DNA from: JBBQVS01 sp963792705
GTDB taxonomy: Bacteria; Chloroflexota; Ktedonobacteria; Ktedonobacterales; Ktedonobacteraceae
Direction: 5' to 3'
Length of the DNA stretch: 64,000 nucleotides
Assembly (NCBI GenBank): GCA_963792705.1
Contig: CAWBXD010000012.1
Span: forward strand, 186,001 to 250,000
A program made the translations under genes and the position numbers. Under the pieces are notes generated by a model. The model was given only the letters and a program-made list of their open reading frames with translations, ran no database searches and had not been told where the DNA came from. Every line of letters starts with the position of its first letter. The stretch's first letter is position 1. Below are positions 1-8,006 of this stretch, in pieces.

Positions 1-189
1 GACCCGTATAGTACATCAGTAAAATCACATCTCTTTATCGACACACAACACCCCATGAATTTTGAGGGAACGGCACGAAAAATTGGTAGCTGGGATATTC
101 CGCTCTACCTTCCCAGCGCAGGCTGTTATGCCATTACTGCATATTGGGGACAAGGGCATTGGTTGATAACATTCGCAGCAGGAAAATAA
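1..189 (+). CDS. 3' end of a hypothetical, probably exported protein
   Basis: Frame 1 is open from the first base to TAA at 187-189 and encodes the last 62 residues of a gene that starts outside the window. The tail reads PSAGCYAITAYWG followed by GHWLITFAAGK. A Pro-x-x-Gly-Cys stretch leading into short alternating beta strands resembles the C-terminal beta domain of many exported Ktedonobacteria proteins; that resemblance is from memory. The frame ends four bases before the perfect palindrome at 193-246, which fits a gene end. Function unknown. Confidence 0.6.
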   Translation, partial: DPYSTSVKSHLFIDTQHPMNFEGTARKIGSWDIPLYLPSAGCYAITAYWGQGHWLITFAAGK

Positions 190-192
190 TGT

Positions 193-246
193 GAATACAA
201 CGGAAGGCCAGACATGCGATCGCATGTCTGGCCTTCCGTTGTATTC
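193..246. terminator. 54-bp perfect palindrome between convergent genes
   Basis: Two 26-base arms (GAATACAACGGAAGGCC...) pair perfectly around a central AT. It lies between the end of the + strand gene (189) and the end of the - strand M16-like gene (257). A T-rich run (ATTATTTT) follows it on the - strand. The position and symmetry fit a bidirectional terminator, although there is essentially no loop. Confidence 0.7.
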
Positions 247-256
247 ATAAGTACAT

Positions 257-1546
257 CTATAGTGTTTTTCCCACCAGTTCTTCACGCTCCAATGGACCAA
301 TTGCCGCAATGGTGAGTGGATTGAGTGGGGAGTAGCGGTGCAGAACATTCAATACCTGTTCTTGTGTCACCGAGTCAATGGCATCCTTGATCTCCTGAAT
401 GGTCTTGATACGCCGTTCGTACCACCAGGAACGAGAGATAGCACCCATACGTGCGCCTGAACCTTCGCTACGCATGATGGTTTCGCTCTTTAGCTGCACT
501 TTGGCGCGTTCGAGTTCGTCAACGGTGATACCATCTTGCTCTAATTTGCGTAGTTCGTTGACAATAACCTCAAGGCATTCGTGCCCTTGTTCCGGTGTAG
601 TGCCAGCATAGATTCGCATGGCTCCGATATGCTTGTTCCCTGCAAGACTAGCGGAAACACCGTAGACCAGACCACGCTTCTCGCGCACTTCCACAAAGAG
701 ACGCGAGGCCATATTGCCACCCAGTACTTCGCTGATAATCATGCCTGCATAGTAATCGGGGTCTGTGTAATTGGGGAACGGGAACATCATACCGAGATGC
801 TCTTGCTTACCCTCTTGGTGTTCTAGCGAAACGCTGGTTGTGGGATGCGGCTCCTGGTTTGGCGTAGGAGATGCTTGGCCTTCCCATGTCCCAAAGAGTC
901 CCTCCATGCGCTCCACAACATGATTCCACTCGAATTTACCAGCGATAGCAAAGAGCGTATTATTAGGCTTGTAGCGTTCCTGCCAGAAGTCTTGTAGGTC
1001 TTTGCGTTGCAGTCCACGAACACTTGCATCCGTTCCCGATGCGAGGCGTGCAAGCGCGGTACCCTTGTAGAAGTTCGCGCGCACGATGTCGAAGATGCGG
1101 CTCATTGGTTCATCGTCACGACGGCGAATCTCTTGCAAGATAATGTTGCGCGTCTGATCCAACTCGCTTTTGGGAAAGGTTGGAGTGAGTAACAATTCAT
1201 GAATCAGGTCAAGGGTTGCATCGAATTTGGTGTTGACGATCTGCGACCACACTTGCGTGGTCTCCATACCTGTACCTGCACCCTTACGCGCGCCAAGCGA
1301 CTCGAAGGCTTCGTTGAGGGCACGAGCATCGCGCTTTTTAGTGCCTTGAAAGAGCATATATTCAAAGAGGTGAGCGAGTCCCTGCTTCTCCTCTGGCTCG
1401 TGAACAACTGCGGCATCGAGTTGAAAGCCAAAGGTGATCGAGCTAAGGCTGGGCATGTATTGCCCAAGTAACTCGATGCCGTTGGGCATTTTATGATAGA
1501 AATAGTTTGGTGGTAAACTCTGTTGAATTTGCTGGTCATCACTCAT
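257..1546 (-). CDS. M16-family (insulinase-like) protein with incomplete zinc site
   Basis: This 429-residue protein has the two-domain M16 layout: N-terminal domain about 20-215 and C-terminal domain about 225-425 with the conserved EKRGLVYGV segment. M16 peptidases use an inverted HxxEH zinc motif. Here the matching stretch is H59-L-F-E62-Y63, so the second His ligand is Tyr while the catalytic Glu remains. The downstream acidic ligand region (ILQEIRRRDDEP) is kept. Loss of one ligand suggests a non-catalytic partner, as in the alpha subunits of processing-peptidase-type heterodimers. No second M16 gene lies next to it. Start ATG is preceded by AGAAAGGA. It is convergent with the partial gene at 1-189. 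Confidence 0.88.
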   Translation of the reverse strand: MSDDQQIQQSLPPNYFYHKMPNGIELLGQYMPSLSSITFGFQLDAAVVHEPEEKQGLAHLFEYMLFQGTKKRDARALNEAFESLGARKGAGTGMETTQVWSQIVNTKFDATLDLIHELLLTPTFPKSELDQTRNIILQEIRRRDDEPMSRIFDIVRANFYKGTALARLASGTDASVRGLQRKDLQDFWQERYKPNNTLFAIAGKFEWNHVVERMEGLFGTWEGQASPTPNQEPHPTTSVSLEHQEGKQEHLGMMFPFPNYTDPDYYAGMIISEVLGGNMASRLFVEVREKRGLVYGVSASLAGNKHIGAMRIYAGTTPEQGHECLEVIVNELRKLEQDGITVDELERAKVQLKSETIMRSEGSGARMGAISRSWWYERRIKTIQEIKDAIDSVTQEQVLNVLHRYSPLNPLTIAAIGPLEREELVGKTL

Positions 1547-1668
1547 CTATTTACAATGTTCCTTTCTGAACAGGAAATCTCTGCGGAAATAAGGATAGTA
1601 TATCACACAGAGGAGGAAACGCGTGGTGCTCTAGGCAAACGCTTCCTATCTTTTCGTAAGTGACTATA

Positions 1669-2094
1669 CTACAAAAAGCTTTCTTCAACAAGAAAAGGAG
1701 CACAAATTTTGGAGCACTGCTCGGCGAAGCCATCGACGATGGCATAAAAATCCTTGAGACGAAATGGTTCATCAAGGACTTTTACATGCTGTAGTTGATG
1801 TTCGATAGCTAACGTCTCGTAGTAGCCGGTATTTGAAATAAGCAAAATGGGAAGTTCAGGTAAAATGTTCCGTGCTTGTTCAGCAACATAACGCCAGGAA
1901 AAACTTGTTTTGGGATGATCTCCGATAATCAAGAATCCAAAGGTATTTTTACAACAATTTTGTTTTGAAAGGTGTAAGGCTTCTAAACATGTAGATGGTG
2001 TCTCATAGACAACGGGTCGATGGTGCCTCAATTCCAACGTAGCACACAACAAATCTTCCATAGGTGCAACTTCGTCCAACACACATATCCTCAT
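1669..2094 (-). CDS. Degenerate response-regulator receiver-like protein
   Basis: About 141 residues read from the ATG that begins MRICVLDE; upstream in-frame residues look non-coding. The pattern is receiver-like: hydrophobic beta1 ending VLDE, a beta3 strand FLIIGD, a beta4 strand LPILLISNTG, and KVLDEPF where a receiver normally has a Lys-Pro pair. The conserved Lys is replaced by Glu and the phospho-acceptor position is shifted or unclear, so phosphorylation may be lost. There is no output domain. An AGGGAGG sequence lies upstream but is rather far (16 bases) from this ATG, so the start is uncertain. Confidence 0.6.
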   Translation of the reverse strand: MRICVLDEVAPMEDLLCATLELRHHRPVVYETPSTCLEALHLSKQNCCKNTFGFLIIGDHPKTSFSWRYVAEQARNILPELPILLISNTGYYETLAIEHQLQHVKVLDEPFRLKDFYAIVDGFAEQCSKICAPFLVEESFL

Positions 2095-2212
2095 AACTAA
2101 CGTCTCATGCCTCCCTGCAAATCGACATAACATCAGATACGCGGTAGTATAGCAAAAAATTATTGTAAACATATTAAAATGTGCTTAAGGTTTTCCTTGG
2201 GGATAGGAGAAA

Positions 2213-2274
2213 GAGGAGCTATCGGGTAGACGTTTAGGTATCACGATGCCTAAATGTCTACCCGATAGCTCCTC
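2213..2274. repeat. Long hairpin in a divergent promoter region
   Basis: Arms beginning GAGGAGCTATCGGGTAGAC pair almost perfectly with the complementary arm ending at 2274, with one internal mismatch and a loop of about ten bases. It lies between the divergent starts of the receiver-like gene and the acyl-CoA dehydrogenase, and an A-run follows it on the + strand. A terminator is not expected there. Confidence 0.6.
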
Positions 2275-2358
2275 ATTAAAAAAAATGTGCTACAATTCAT
2301 ACATTGATTTGCTCACAGCGATTTGTGATGCGAATGTAGCCAGCGAAGGAGGCACACG

Positions 2359-3468
2359 TTGGATTTCTCCCTGACCGATGAGCAGAAAATGGTGCAACAA
2401 ACTGTACGTCGTTTCGTTGATCGTGAGTTGATGCCACTTGAAAGCGAAGTGATGCAGAGCGAGGGCAAGTATCCCACAGGGATTGAGCCAAACCTCTATC
2501 ATTCGTTACAGCAGAAGGCAAAAGAGCTAGGATTTTGGGGCATCAATACCCCCGAAGAGTATGGCGGTGCCGACCTGGGAGCCGTGATGAGTGCGCTCAT
2601 TGCGATGGAGATGGGCCGTACCCTCGTTCCCTTCACCTTTGGTGGAAGTGCCGACAATATTCTCTATCATGGTAATGAGCAGCAGAAAAAACAGTACCTT
2701 CTCCCCACGATTGAAGGCGAACGCAAATCATGCTTTGCATTGACAGAGCCGGGAGCGGGTTCTGATCCTTCGGCGATCAGCACGACGGCAGTCAAAGATG
2801 GGGATTCCTGGGTTATTAACGGGCAGAAGGTTTTCATTACAGGGGGCAATGAGGCTGACTTTGCGATGGTTCTTGCCGTGACCGACCGCACGAAGCCACC
2901 ACAAAATGGGGGCGTGACCTGCTTCTTAGTGGACCGTTCGATGGGCTGGACCTCACGCCCAATTCCTACAATGGGTGGCTGGTCTCCTGCCGAACTGTAC
3001 TTTGAAAATGTGCGCGTTCCAGAAGATCATATCCTGGGTGAGGTCGGACATGGCTTCTCGCTTGGCATGAAGTGGATTGGGCAGGGACGCTGGCTCATCG
3101 CATCACGTTGTGTTGGCACTGCTGAGCGTCTGCTCCAAATGGCTGTTGACTACTCGAAGCAACGTTCGACCTTTGGGCAACCCATTGCTGACCGTCAGGC
3201 TATTCAATGGATGATTGCGGACTCGGCGGTAGAAATTCAGGCGACGAAGTGGCTAGCCTTCCACGCGGCATGGAAAGCCGACCAAGGACATGATAACCGT
3301 CACGAGGCAAGTATGGCAAAGCTGTACGGCTCTAACATGGTCAACCGTGTCGTTGATCGCGTGATGCAAATTCACGGCGGCATGGGCTACACCAAAGAGA
3401 TGCCTATCGAGCGTTGGTACCGTGATGTGCGTGTGACCCGCATCTATGAAGGAACGGACGAGATTTAA
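2359..3468 (+). CDS. Acyl-CoA dehydrogenase, interrupted near the C-terminus
   Basis: FAD-dependent acyl-CoA dehydrogenase (first step of beta-oxidation or a related pathway). The family segments are present: FALTEPGAGSD, the VFITGGNEAD strand, QAIQWMIADSA, and MQIHGGMGYTKE with the catalytic Glu in IYEGT. A TTG start follows AAGGAGG at 2346-2352 with 6-base spacing. The frame stops at TAA 3466-3468 after 369 residues. The same frame continues 3469-3528 as HFIIARDLLKGYVKIGAWE then TAG, exactly the tail the family normally has. A single CAA-to-TAA change would explain this and restore about 389 residues. The product therefore lacks its last helix. Confidence 0.93.
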   Translation: MDFSLTDEQKMVQQTVRRFVDRELMPLESEVMQSEGKYPTGIEPNLYHSLQQKAKELGFWGINTPEEYGGADLGAVMSALIAMEMGRTLVPFTFGGSADNILYHGNEQQKKQYLLPTIEGERKSCFALTEPGAGSDPSAISTTAVKDGDSWVINGQKVFITGGNEADFAMVLAVTDRTKPPQNGGVTCFLVDRSMGWTSRPIPTMGGWSPAELYFENVRVPEDHILGEVGHGFSLGMKWIGQGRWLIASRCVGTAERLLQMAVDYSKQRSTFGQPIADRQAIQWMIADSAVEIQATKWLAFHAAWKADQGHDNRHEASMAKLYGSNMVNRVVDRVMQIHGGMGYTKEMPIERWYRDVRVTRIYEGTDEI

Positions 3469-3599
3469 CATTTCATTATAGCGCGTGACTTGTTGAAGGG
3501 CTACGTCAAGATAGGTGCTTGGGAGTAGGCTTTATAGTTTATCAAAGTAAGCAGAAATAAAGCAGATTTACTGTCAAACCGACTGTCAAACAGGTAAAC

Positions 3600-3645
3600 A
3601 AAATGCCCTAGCTCGTACCGTTGGGTGATAAAGCTAGGGCATTTT
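3600..3645 (+). terminator. Intrinsic terminator
   Basis: The 14-base arms AAAATGCCCTAGCT (3600-3613) and AGCTAGGGCATTTT (3632-3645) are followed by CCTTTCT. It lies between the convergent acyl-CoA dehydrogenase and deazaflavin-type genes and can work in both directions. Confidence 0.75.
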
Positions 3646-3670
3646 CCTTTCTAAATGATCCAATTTCTAT

Positions 3671-4144
3671 CTACTGAGACACAACCTGAATCCGCACCAT
3701 AGCCGTAGTCTCCGCTGCAATTCTTACTCGGTCAAGTGGTAACTGACGATCAGCACCAATCTTCACCCCATAAAATGTAGCTGTATCGGGTTGCTCATGA
3801 AACATCTTCATAAGACCATTAGCAATGGCTTGCTTATCGTCATTGGTAGCTTCTCCTAGACCACTTAGTACCCTTCCTTTCAGGTATAATGTCACTGGAG
3901 ATTTGTCTTGGAAATTCCTCCACCATGTGCCGCGTGTGAAACAGGTGATTATGTCTCCATCCTGCATATATCCAACGGGAATAGTATAAAGCTTTCCACT
4001 TTTACGCCCTGTAAAGCTAAGCACAATTAACCTTTTACTCACCACCGCATGCAGTGGCGAACGCAATAGAACTATTAACGCATTGTTTACAAACTTTGGT
4101 GGAACTCGGCCTTGTGTTGTATGAACAGCAGTAGTATCGGTCAT
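3671..4144 (-). CDS. Deazaflavin (F420)-type nitroreductase family protein
   Basis: This 157-residue protein has the split beta-barrel signature of the DDN/DUF385 family: SFTGRKSGKLYTIPVGY, then a glycine and the W-x-x-NF block (WWRNF). Members bind F420 or a flavin and reduce quinones or nitro compounds. Length is typical. A weak AGGGG lies directly before ATG, so the start is not certain. It stands alone between two non-coding stretches. Substrate unknown. Confidence 0.82.
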   Translation of the reverse strand: MTDTTAVHTTQGRVPPKFVNNALIVLLRSPLHAVVSKRLIVLSFTGRKSGKLYTIPVGYMQDGDIITCFTRGTWWRNFQDKSPVTLYLKGRVLSGLGEATNDDKQAIANGLMKMFHEQPDTATFYGVKIGADRQLPLDRVRIAAETTAMVRIQVVSQ

Positions 4145-4464
4145 CCCCTAAAATTTTCTTTTGTACACAAACAATATTTCCTTTATGGAAGTTATACTAA
4201 GAGAAGATGGGATTGTCAAGTTCCAGGCAAGTGTTTGAAAGAAGGAGAAAACAAAGACAAAAGGACTGTTTCACTAGTCATCAAACATCGTTTTGTGATA
4301 CCGCTCTTGAAACAGTCTCTTTGTGGAGAAAAGTATATATGTACGCGTAAAAAAACAGGTTGTCAATGTGCCTTTTCGGATAGTGAGCACGGGTGACGTA
4401 GTGAAACCTTCCGTTCATAGTATGGACCCTAGTAGGGCGTGACGTGTGCGGTTATCAGGTAGAT
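4145..4464. other. Non-coding stretch with one weak inverted repeat
   Basis: No convincing gene is seen. A 10-bp inverted repeat, GACTGTTTCA (4264-4273) and TGAAACAGTC (4308-4317), encloses a smaller imperfect hairpin. It could be a leftover terminator or regulatory structure. The remainder is unremarkable A/T-rich spacer containing the upstream signals of the 4144 gene. Confidence 0.35.
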
Positions 4465-4890
4465 TTACAAGAAACTCCAGTCCACCTCTTGGCAATGTAA
4501 CCATGCGATCTGCTTCGCGCTCAACGTCGGGCGATGGATACTAAGATAGACGGTATGAGGGTTATGAGCGGAAGGCACCCACGAATCCCCAGACGACAAC
4601 GGAAACTCATACATAGAGGTGAGGATATCAGATGATGAAACCTTAACGACTACCCCTTGAGTAAAGACAAAGGAGTGAATAAGCAGGTGTTGAAGGGCCT
4701 GACTCAAAACAGGAACGTGCTTCGAGATATGAACGTCATGCAGCAGTTGGACGACCAAGAGCAACTCATTCACATCTGGATAGTCTCGACGCCCAAGAAG
4801 TGTATCGCCAGTCTCTGCACAACAATGGTGAATAACCTTCTCGACATCATCAGCGTGGGAACTAGGAACCGCAACCTCAATCAAAATCAT
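4465..4890 (-). CDS. Hypothetical protein, 141 residues
   Basis: An ATG preceded by AAAGGAG at good spacing opens a 141-residue frame. No known domain is recognised. It starts with a hydrophobic beta-like segment (MILIEVAVP), has a central amphipathic helix (QALQHLLIHSF) and ends with several Trp/His residues. There is no signal peptide or membrane segment. The codon pattern and ribosome site suggest a real gene. Function unknown. Confidence 0.6.
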   Translation of the reverse strand: MILIEVAVPSSHADDVEKVIHHCCAETGDTLLGRRDYPDVNELLLVVQLLHDVHISKHVPVLSQALQHLLIHSFVFTQGVVVKVSSSDILTSMYEFPLSSGDSWVPSAHNPHTVYLSIHRPTLSAKQIAWLHCQEVDWSFL

Positions 4891-5186
4891 GTCAACACTC
4901 CTTTCTAAATTAAAAGCAGATCAAAAACACTGCAAAGGGATTTAGCATTGGGAAGTATGTAGGAAGGATGTGTTATTGTCAAGCAAGCGAAAGCAGTGTT
5001 TTATCTCATTTTCACATGCCTCTTGCGAATGCATTATAGGAGAGACACATAAAGAACAACAATGGAATTCTCCGCGTTCGTCATAAAATAAAAATGGAGT
5101 GAATATCCTTTACCTTGTTCCCCAAGCGGTATTCACCACGTTTCATACACTATTTTTTCTGCAAATGGCTAGTTCTCTTGTCAAAT

Positions 5187-5216
5187 TTGACGTGATGCTG
5201 TATGGTACACTATAAG
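5187..5216 (+). promoter_or_regulatory. Predicted sigma-A-type promoter
   Basis: TTGACG (5187-5192) and TATAAG (5211-5216) are 18 bases apart, about 50 bases before the ATG at 5266. It would drive the anchored protein and FtsH-like genes. The rest of 4909-5265 shows no gene. Confidence 0.5.
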
Positions 5217-5265
5217 AATATCAACACAACCATCGCGTACCGGAGAAAGTTGAGACGAGAGATTT

Positions 5266-5925
5266 ATGCTAAGCCCTTCACCTACTCAACAACCACCTAT
5301 TGAAACAGCGTCCGAACAGAAAAAGACGGTTCGCTCCACTCCTGCACGGCAGAGGCCAGGACAATCGCCAACCGCTCGCTTTTTCAAAGCTCTTTTCCGT
5401 CCTATTTTGAAGGCTCTTTATTATGTCTTGCGTTGGGTAGCCACGCATTTTCCACTTGCAATCCTCGTCGTATTTCTCCTGCTGGCAAGCATTTTCGCCA
5501 CGACCTACTTTACAACAGGGCAATTCCCCTATGGTTTAGGTAGTGATCAGTTTAACTTCCACATTAAAGGCACCGATGGCGGTGGTACTGCTGTGAAGAA
5601 TTGGATGTATGCCCTGCGAGATGGCAATGACTCCGCGCTAAATTTGCTCGACAAAAATATGGCGCAACCCCCTGACCCAACGCAGTTAACGGCACAATTT
5701 AGTCAATCGAAGGCCCATCTTACCTGGAAAGACATTGTTGTATTGAGCGCATCTAGTCAAGCCGATACTACAGTAGATAGTTTTGTACAAGTCAACCTCT
5801 CCGCCACTGGTCCAGGTGGTGATACAAGTGGAATGGTCATCTGGCATTTCACGACAATTGATCAGGGAGGACAAGAGTTTATTCTGAAGGTCAGCATGGT
5901 AGATTTTCGTGCGCCTCTAAGCTAA
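5266..5925 (+). CDS. Single-pass membrane protein with extracytoplasmic domain
   Basis: This 219-residue protein has a Pro/Gln/Thr-rich cytoplasmic tail (1-45), one membrane helix around 63-82 (FPLAILVVFLLLASIF) and an outside domain of about 130 residues. That domain's alternating pattern suggests an NTF2/cystatin-like fold, but this is inference. It lies 33 bases before the FtsH-like gene on the same strand. Because that protease lacks the usual extracytoplasmic domain, this protein may be its partner. Confidence 0.75.
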   Translation: MLSPSPTQQPPIETASEQKKTVRSTPARQRPGQSPTARFFKALFRPILKALYYVLRWVATHFPLAILVVFLLLASIFATTYFTTGQFPYGLGSDQFNFHIKGTDGGGTAVKNWMYALRDGNDSALNLLDKNMAQPPDPTQLTAQFSQSKAHLTWKDIVVLSASSQADTTVDSFVQVNLSATGPGGDTSGMVIWHFTTIDQGGQEFILKVSMVDFRAPLS

Positions 5926-5958
5926 TAGGGTAGTCACAACAGCAAAAGGATACACATC

Positions 5959-7905
5959 GTGTCAAAAGAGTTTGCGAAAAAGAAGTCCAGCGACCTGGAC
6001 AAATCCATTGATCTTGGCATGGATCAATTTGGACGATTTATGCGACAGCGCTGGTTCCTGATTCTGGTTATAAGCATCCTCCTCTGGTTCTTCATTGGAG
6101 GTCGTCAAATTGGTTCGTTAAATCCTCCCGTCATCTTAGCCTATGCGTTCCAAATTATGTTTGCCGTCCTGTTCGGCATTATGCAATTTGTGGCTATCTT
6201 CTGGTTCCTGGGCCGACCCCGACTCTACTGGGTTATGCCAGGAGAGACAGGTACCAGCTTTGACGACTACAAGGGTAATCCAGAAGTGCTTGAGGCCGCA
6301 CGGCGTATTGTGACGCTGATACAGGGCGTCAAGGAGTTCCGTGAGATTGGTGGACATCCAGTACGCGGTCTATTGCTTTCCGGTGATCCTGGTACTGGCA
6401 AAAGCTATCTAGCGCAATGTATGAGTACAGAGGCAGGTGTACCGTTCGCTTATGCAAGTGCCGCGAGTTTCAAAGCCATGTTCATGGGTATGGATGTGTT
6501 GATGATTAAACGCTTGTACGGCAAAGCGCGTCGCCTTGCACGTGAGTACGGCGGCTGTATCGTGTTCCTTGACGAAATTGACGCGATTGGTGGCTCACGT
6601 AGCGGACAGAACAATGGCATGGGCGTCGGCATGATGGGCATGATGGGTGGTGGAACAGGTGGACTCAACGAATTGCTGATGCAGATGGACCCACCAAATA
6701 TCGAAACTGGCTGGTTCAAAAAGGTCCTCCGCACACTTGGCCTCTATCATAGCCGTGTACAGAATGATCCAGTTTTAACGGTTGGTGCGACCAACATTCC
6801 AGGCTCACTAGACGCAGCACTGTTACGTCCAGGCCGTTTTGACCGCAAGATCAACGTTGCGGCACCAACGGACAAGTATCGCCCAGAAGTTATTGAGTAC
6901 TATCTAAGCAAGGTGCAGACGGAATCGAATATTTCTGTTGCAGCACTTTCACAACGCTTTGTGAACTATACACCTGTTGCCATTAAGCACATCGTCAATG
7001 AAGCGGTAATCATCGCGCACTTCGAGGGTCGCGACAAAATTACTTACAAGGACTTGATCGAGGCACAGGATGTACACGAATATGGCCTACGTCAGTTGAG
7101 CGAGCTAACAGAAATCGAGCGTCGCCGTCTTGCCTATCATGAGGCAGGTCACACGGTTGCCTGTTACTATCTGATGGATCGCTTCTTTCCGGCCTTTGTC
7201 ACACTGCATATGCATGGCGACCTTGAGGGCGCGGCAGCGTTTGCAGCATGGCGTCAAAAAGAGACGATTGTTACGATGAGCAAGGAAGATGTGCTGGCAC
7301 GTATCCAGGTCTCCCTGGCATCTCGTGCTGCGGAAGAACTCTTCCTCAATGTCAATCTGAATGGTGTCACGGCTGACTTTGCTGGCGCGACCCAACTGGC
7401 GGCAAATTATATTGGTGCCTATGGCATGGATGGCACGATTACCTCATACCTCGCCTTCGGTGGTGGACTAAGTGGTGCAAGTCCACTTAGCTTACCGGGT
7501 CTCGCAGAACGTACCGAGGCGTTGCTACAGTCGCAGTTTAAAGCTGTGAAAAAGCTCTTTCAAGAGCATAATGAAGCAGTGATGGCGGTCGCGGAAGCAC
7601 TCATCGAGCGTGAAGAGTTGATCGCAGACGAGATCAAACAACTGATCGACGAAGCAGATGCACGACGCGTGGTCAAAACGGTATTCAGCGACTTCGAGCC
7701 ACTGCTGGGAACAGGTAGCAATGGCAAAAGTCACAACGGAAACGGAAATGGGCACGTCTATGCGAATGGACATAGCAACGGTACCGTTCCAGCACCACGG
7801 ATTGAAGCGGCTCCGCTCAATTTTGAAAGTCTGAGCACACAATTGCCCTCCGATGAACACACAGGTAATCCCTATTCGATTGGGGACGACCCCTATAGTG
7901 CGTAA
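5959..7905 (+). CDS. FtsH-like membrane AAA+ metalloprotease
   Basis: The 648-residue protein combines two N-terminal membrane helices (about 32-48 and 58-84), an AAA+ module and an M41 zinc protease. Seen directly: Walker A GDPGTGKS, Walker B CIVFLDEIDAIG, pore loop MFMG, Arg fingers in LLRPGRFDR, and HEAGH near residue 394 with a downstream Asp in GVTADFAGAT. Unusual traits: the two membrane helices are separated by only about ten residues, so the normal FtsH outside domain is missing; a Met/Gly-rich insert follows Walker B; about 25 extra residues precede VGATN; and the tail is rich in Asn, Gly and His. GTG start after AAAAGGA. Expected role: membrane protein quality control. Confidence 0.9.
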   Translation: MSKEFAKKKSSDLDKSIDLGMDQFGRFMRQRWFLILVISILLWFFIGGRQIGSLNPPVILAYAFQIMFAVLFGIMQFVAIFWFLGRPRLYWVMPGETGTSFDDYKGNPEVLEAARRIVTLIQGVKEFREIGGHPVRGLLLSGDPGTGKSYLAQCMSTEAGVPFAYASAASFKAMFMGMDVLMIKRLYGKARRLAREYGGCIVFLDEIDAIGGSRSGQNNGMGVGMMGMMGGGTGGLNELLMQMDPPNIETGWFKKVLRTLGLYHSRVQNDPVLTVGATNIPGSLDAALLRPGRFDRKINVAAPTDKYRPEVIEYYLSKVQTESNISVAALSQRFVNYTPVAIKHIVNEAVIIAHFEGRDKITYKDLIEAQDVHEYGLRQLSELTEIERRRLAYHEAGHTVACYYLMDRFFPAFVTLHMHGDLEGAAAFAAWRQKETIVTMSKEDVLARIQVSLASRAAEELFLNVNLNGVTADFAGATQLAANYIGAYGMDGTITSYLAFGGGLSGASPLSLPGLAERTEALLQSQFKAVKKLFQEHNEAVMAVAEALIEREELIADEIKQLIDEADARRVVKTVFSDFEPLLGTGSNGKSHNGNGNGHVYANGHSNGTVPAPRIEAAPLNFESLSTQLPSDEHTGNPYSIGDDPYSA

Positions 7906-7922
7906 TAGAGTCTGTACAGGTT

Positions 7923-7971
7923 TGATGTATCGCACCTTCATCCCACCGAGATTTGTGGATGTGATACATCA
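7923..7971. repeat. Dispersed hairpin repeat, copy 1
   Basis: TGATGTATC (7923-7931) pairs with GATACATCA (7963-7971), with an inner CATCC/GGATG pair. The 16-mer GGATGTGATACATCAG at 7957-7972 recurs exactly at 38424-38439 inside a similar hairpin. Here it lies between the FtsH-like and glycosyltransferase genes. Confidence 0.6.
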
Positions 7972-8006
7972 GACCCATACAGGTGTTTCTAAAAGAGATA
8001 GATTTC

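Noticed and set aside
4112..4396. 94-codon + strand frame over the 4144 gene start and following spacer
   Set aside because: It overlaps the antisense start of a recognisable gene, has odd composition and no ribosome site.
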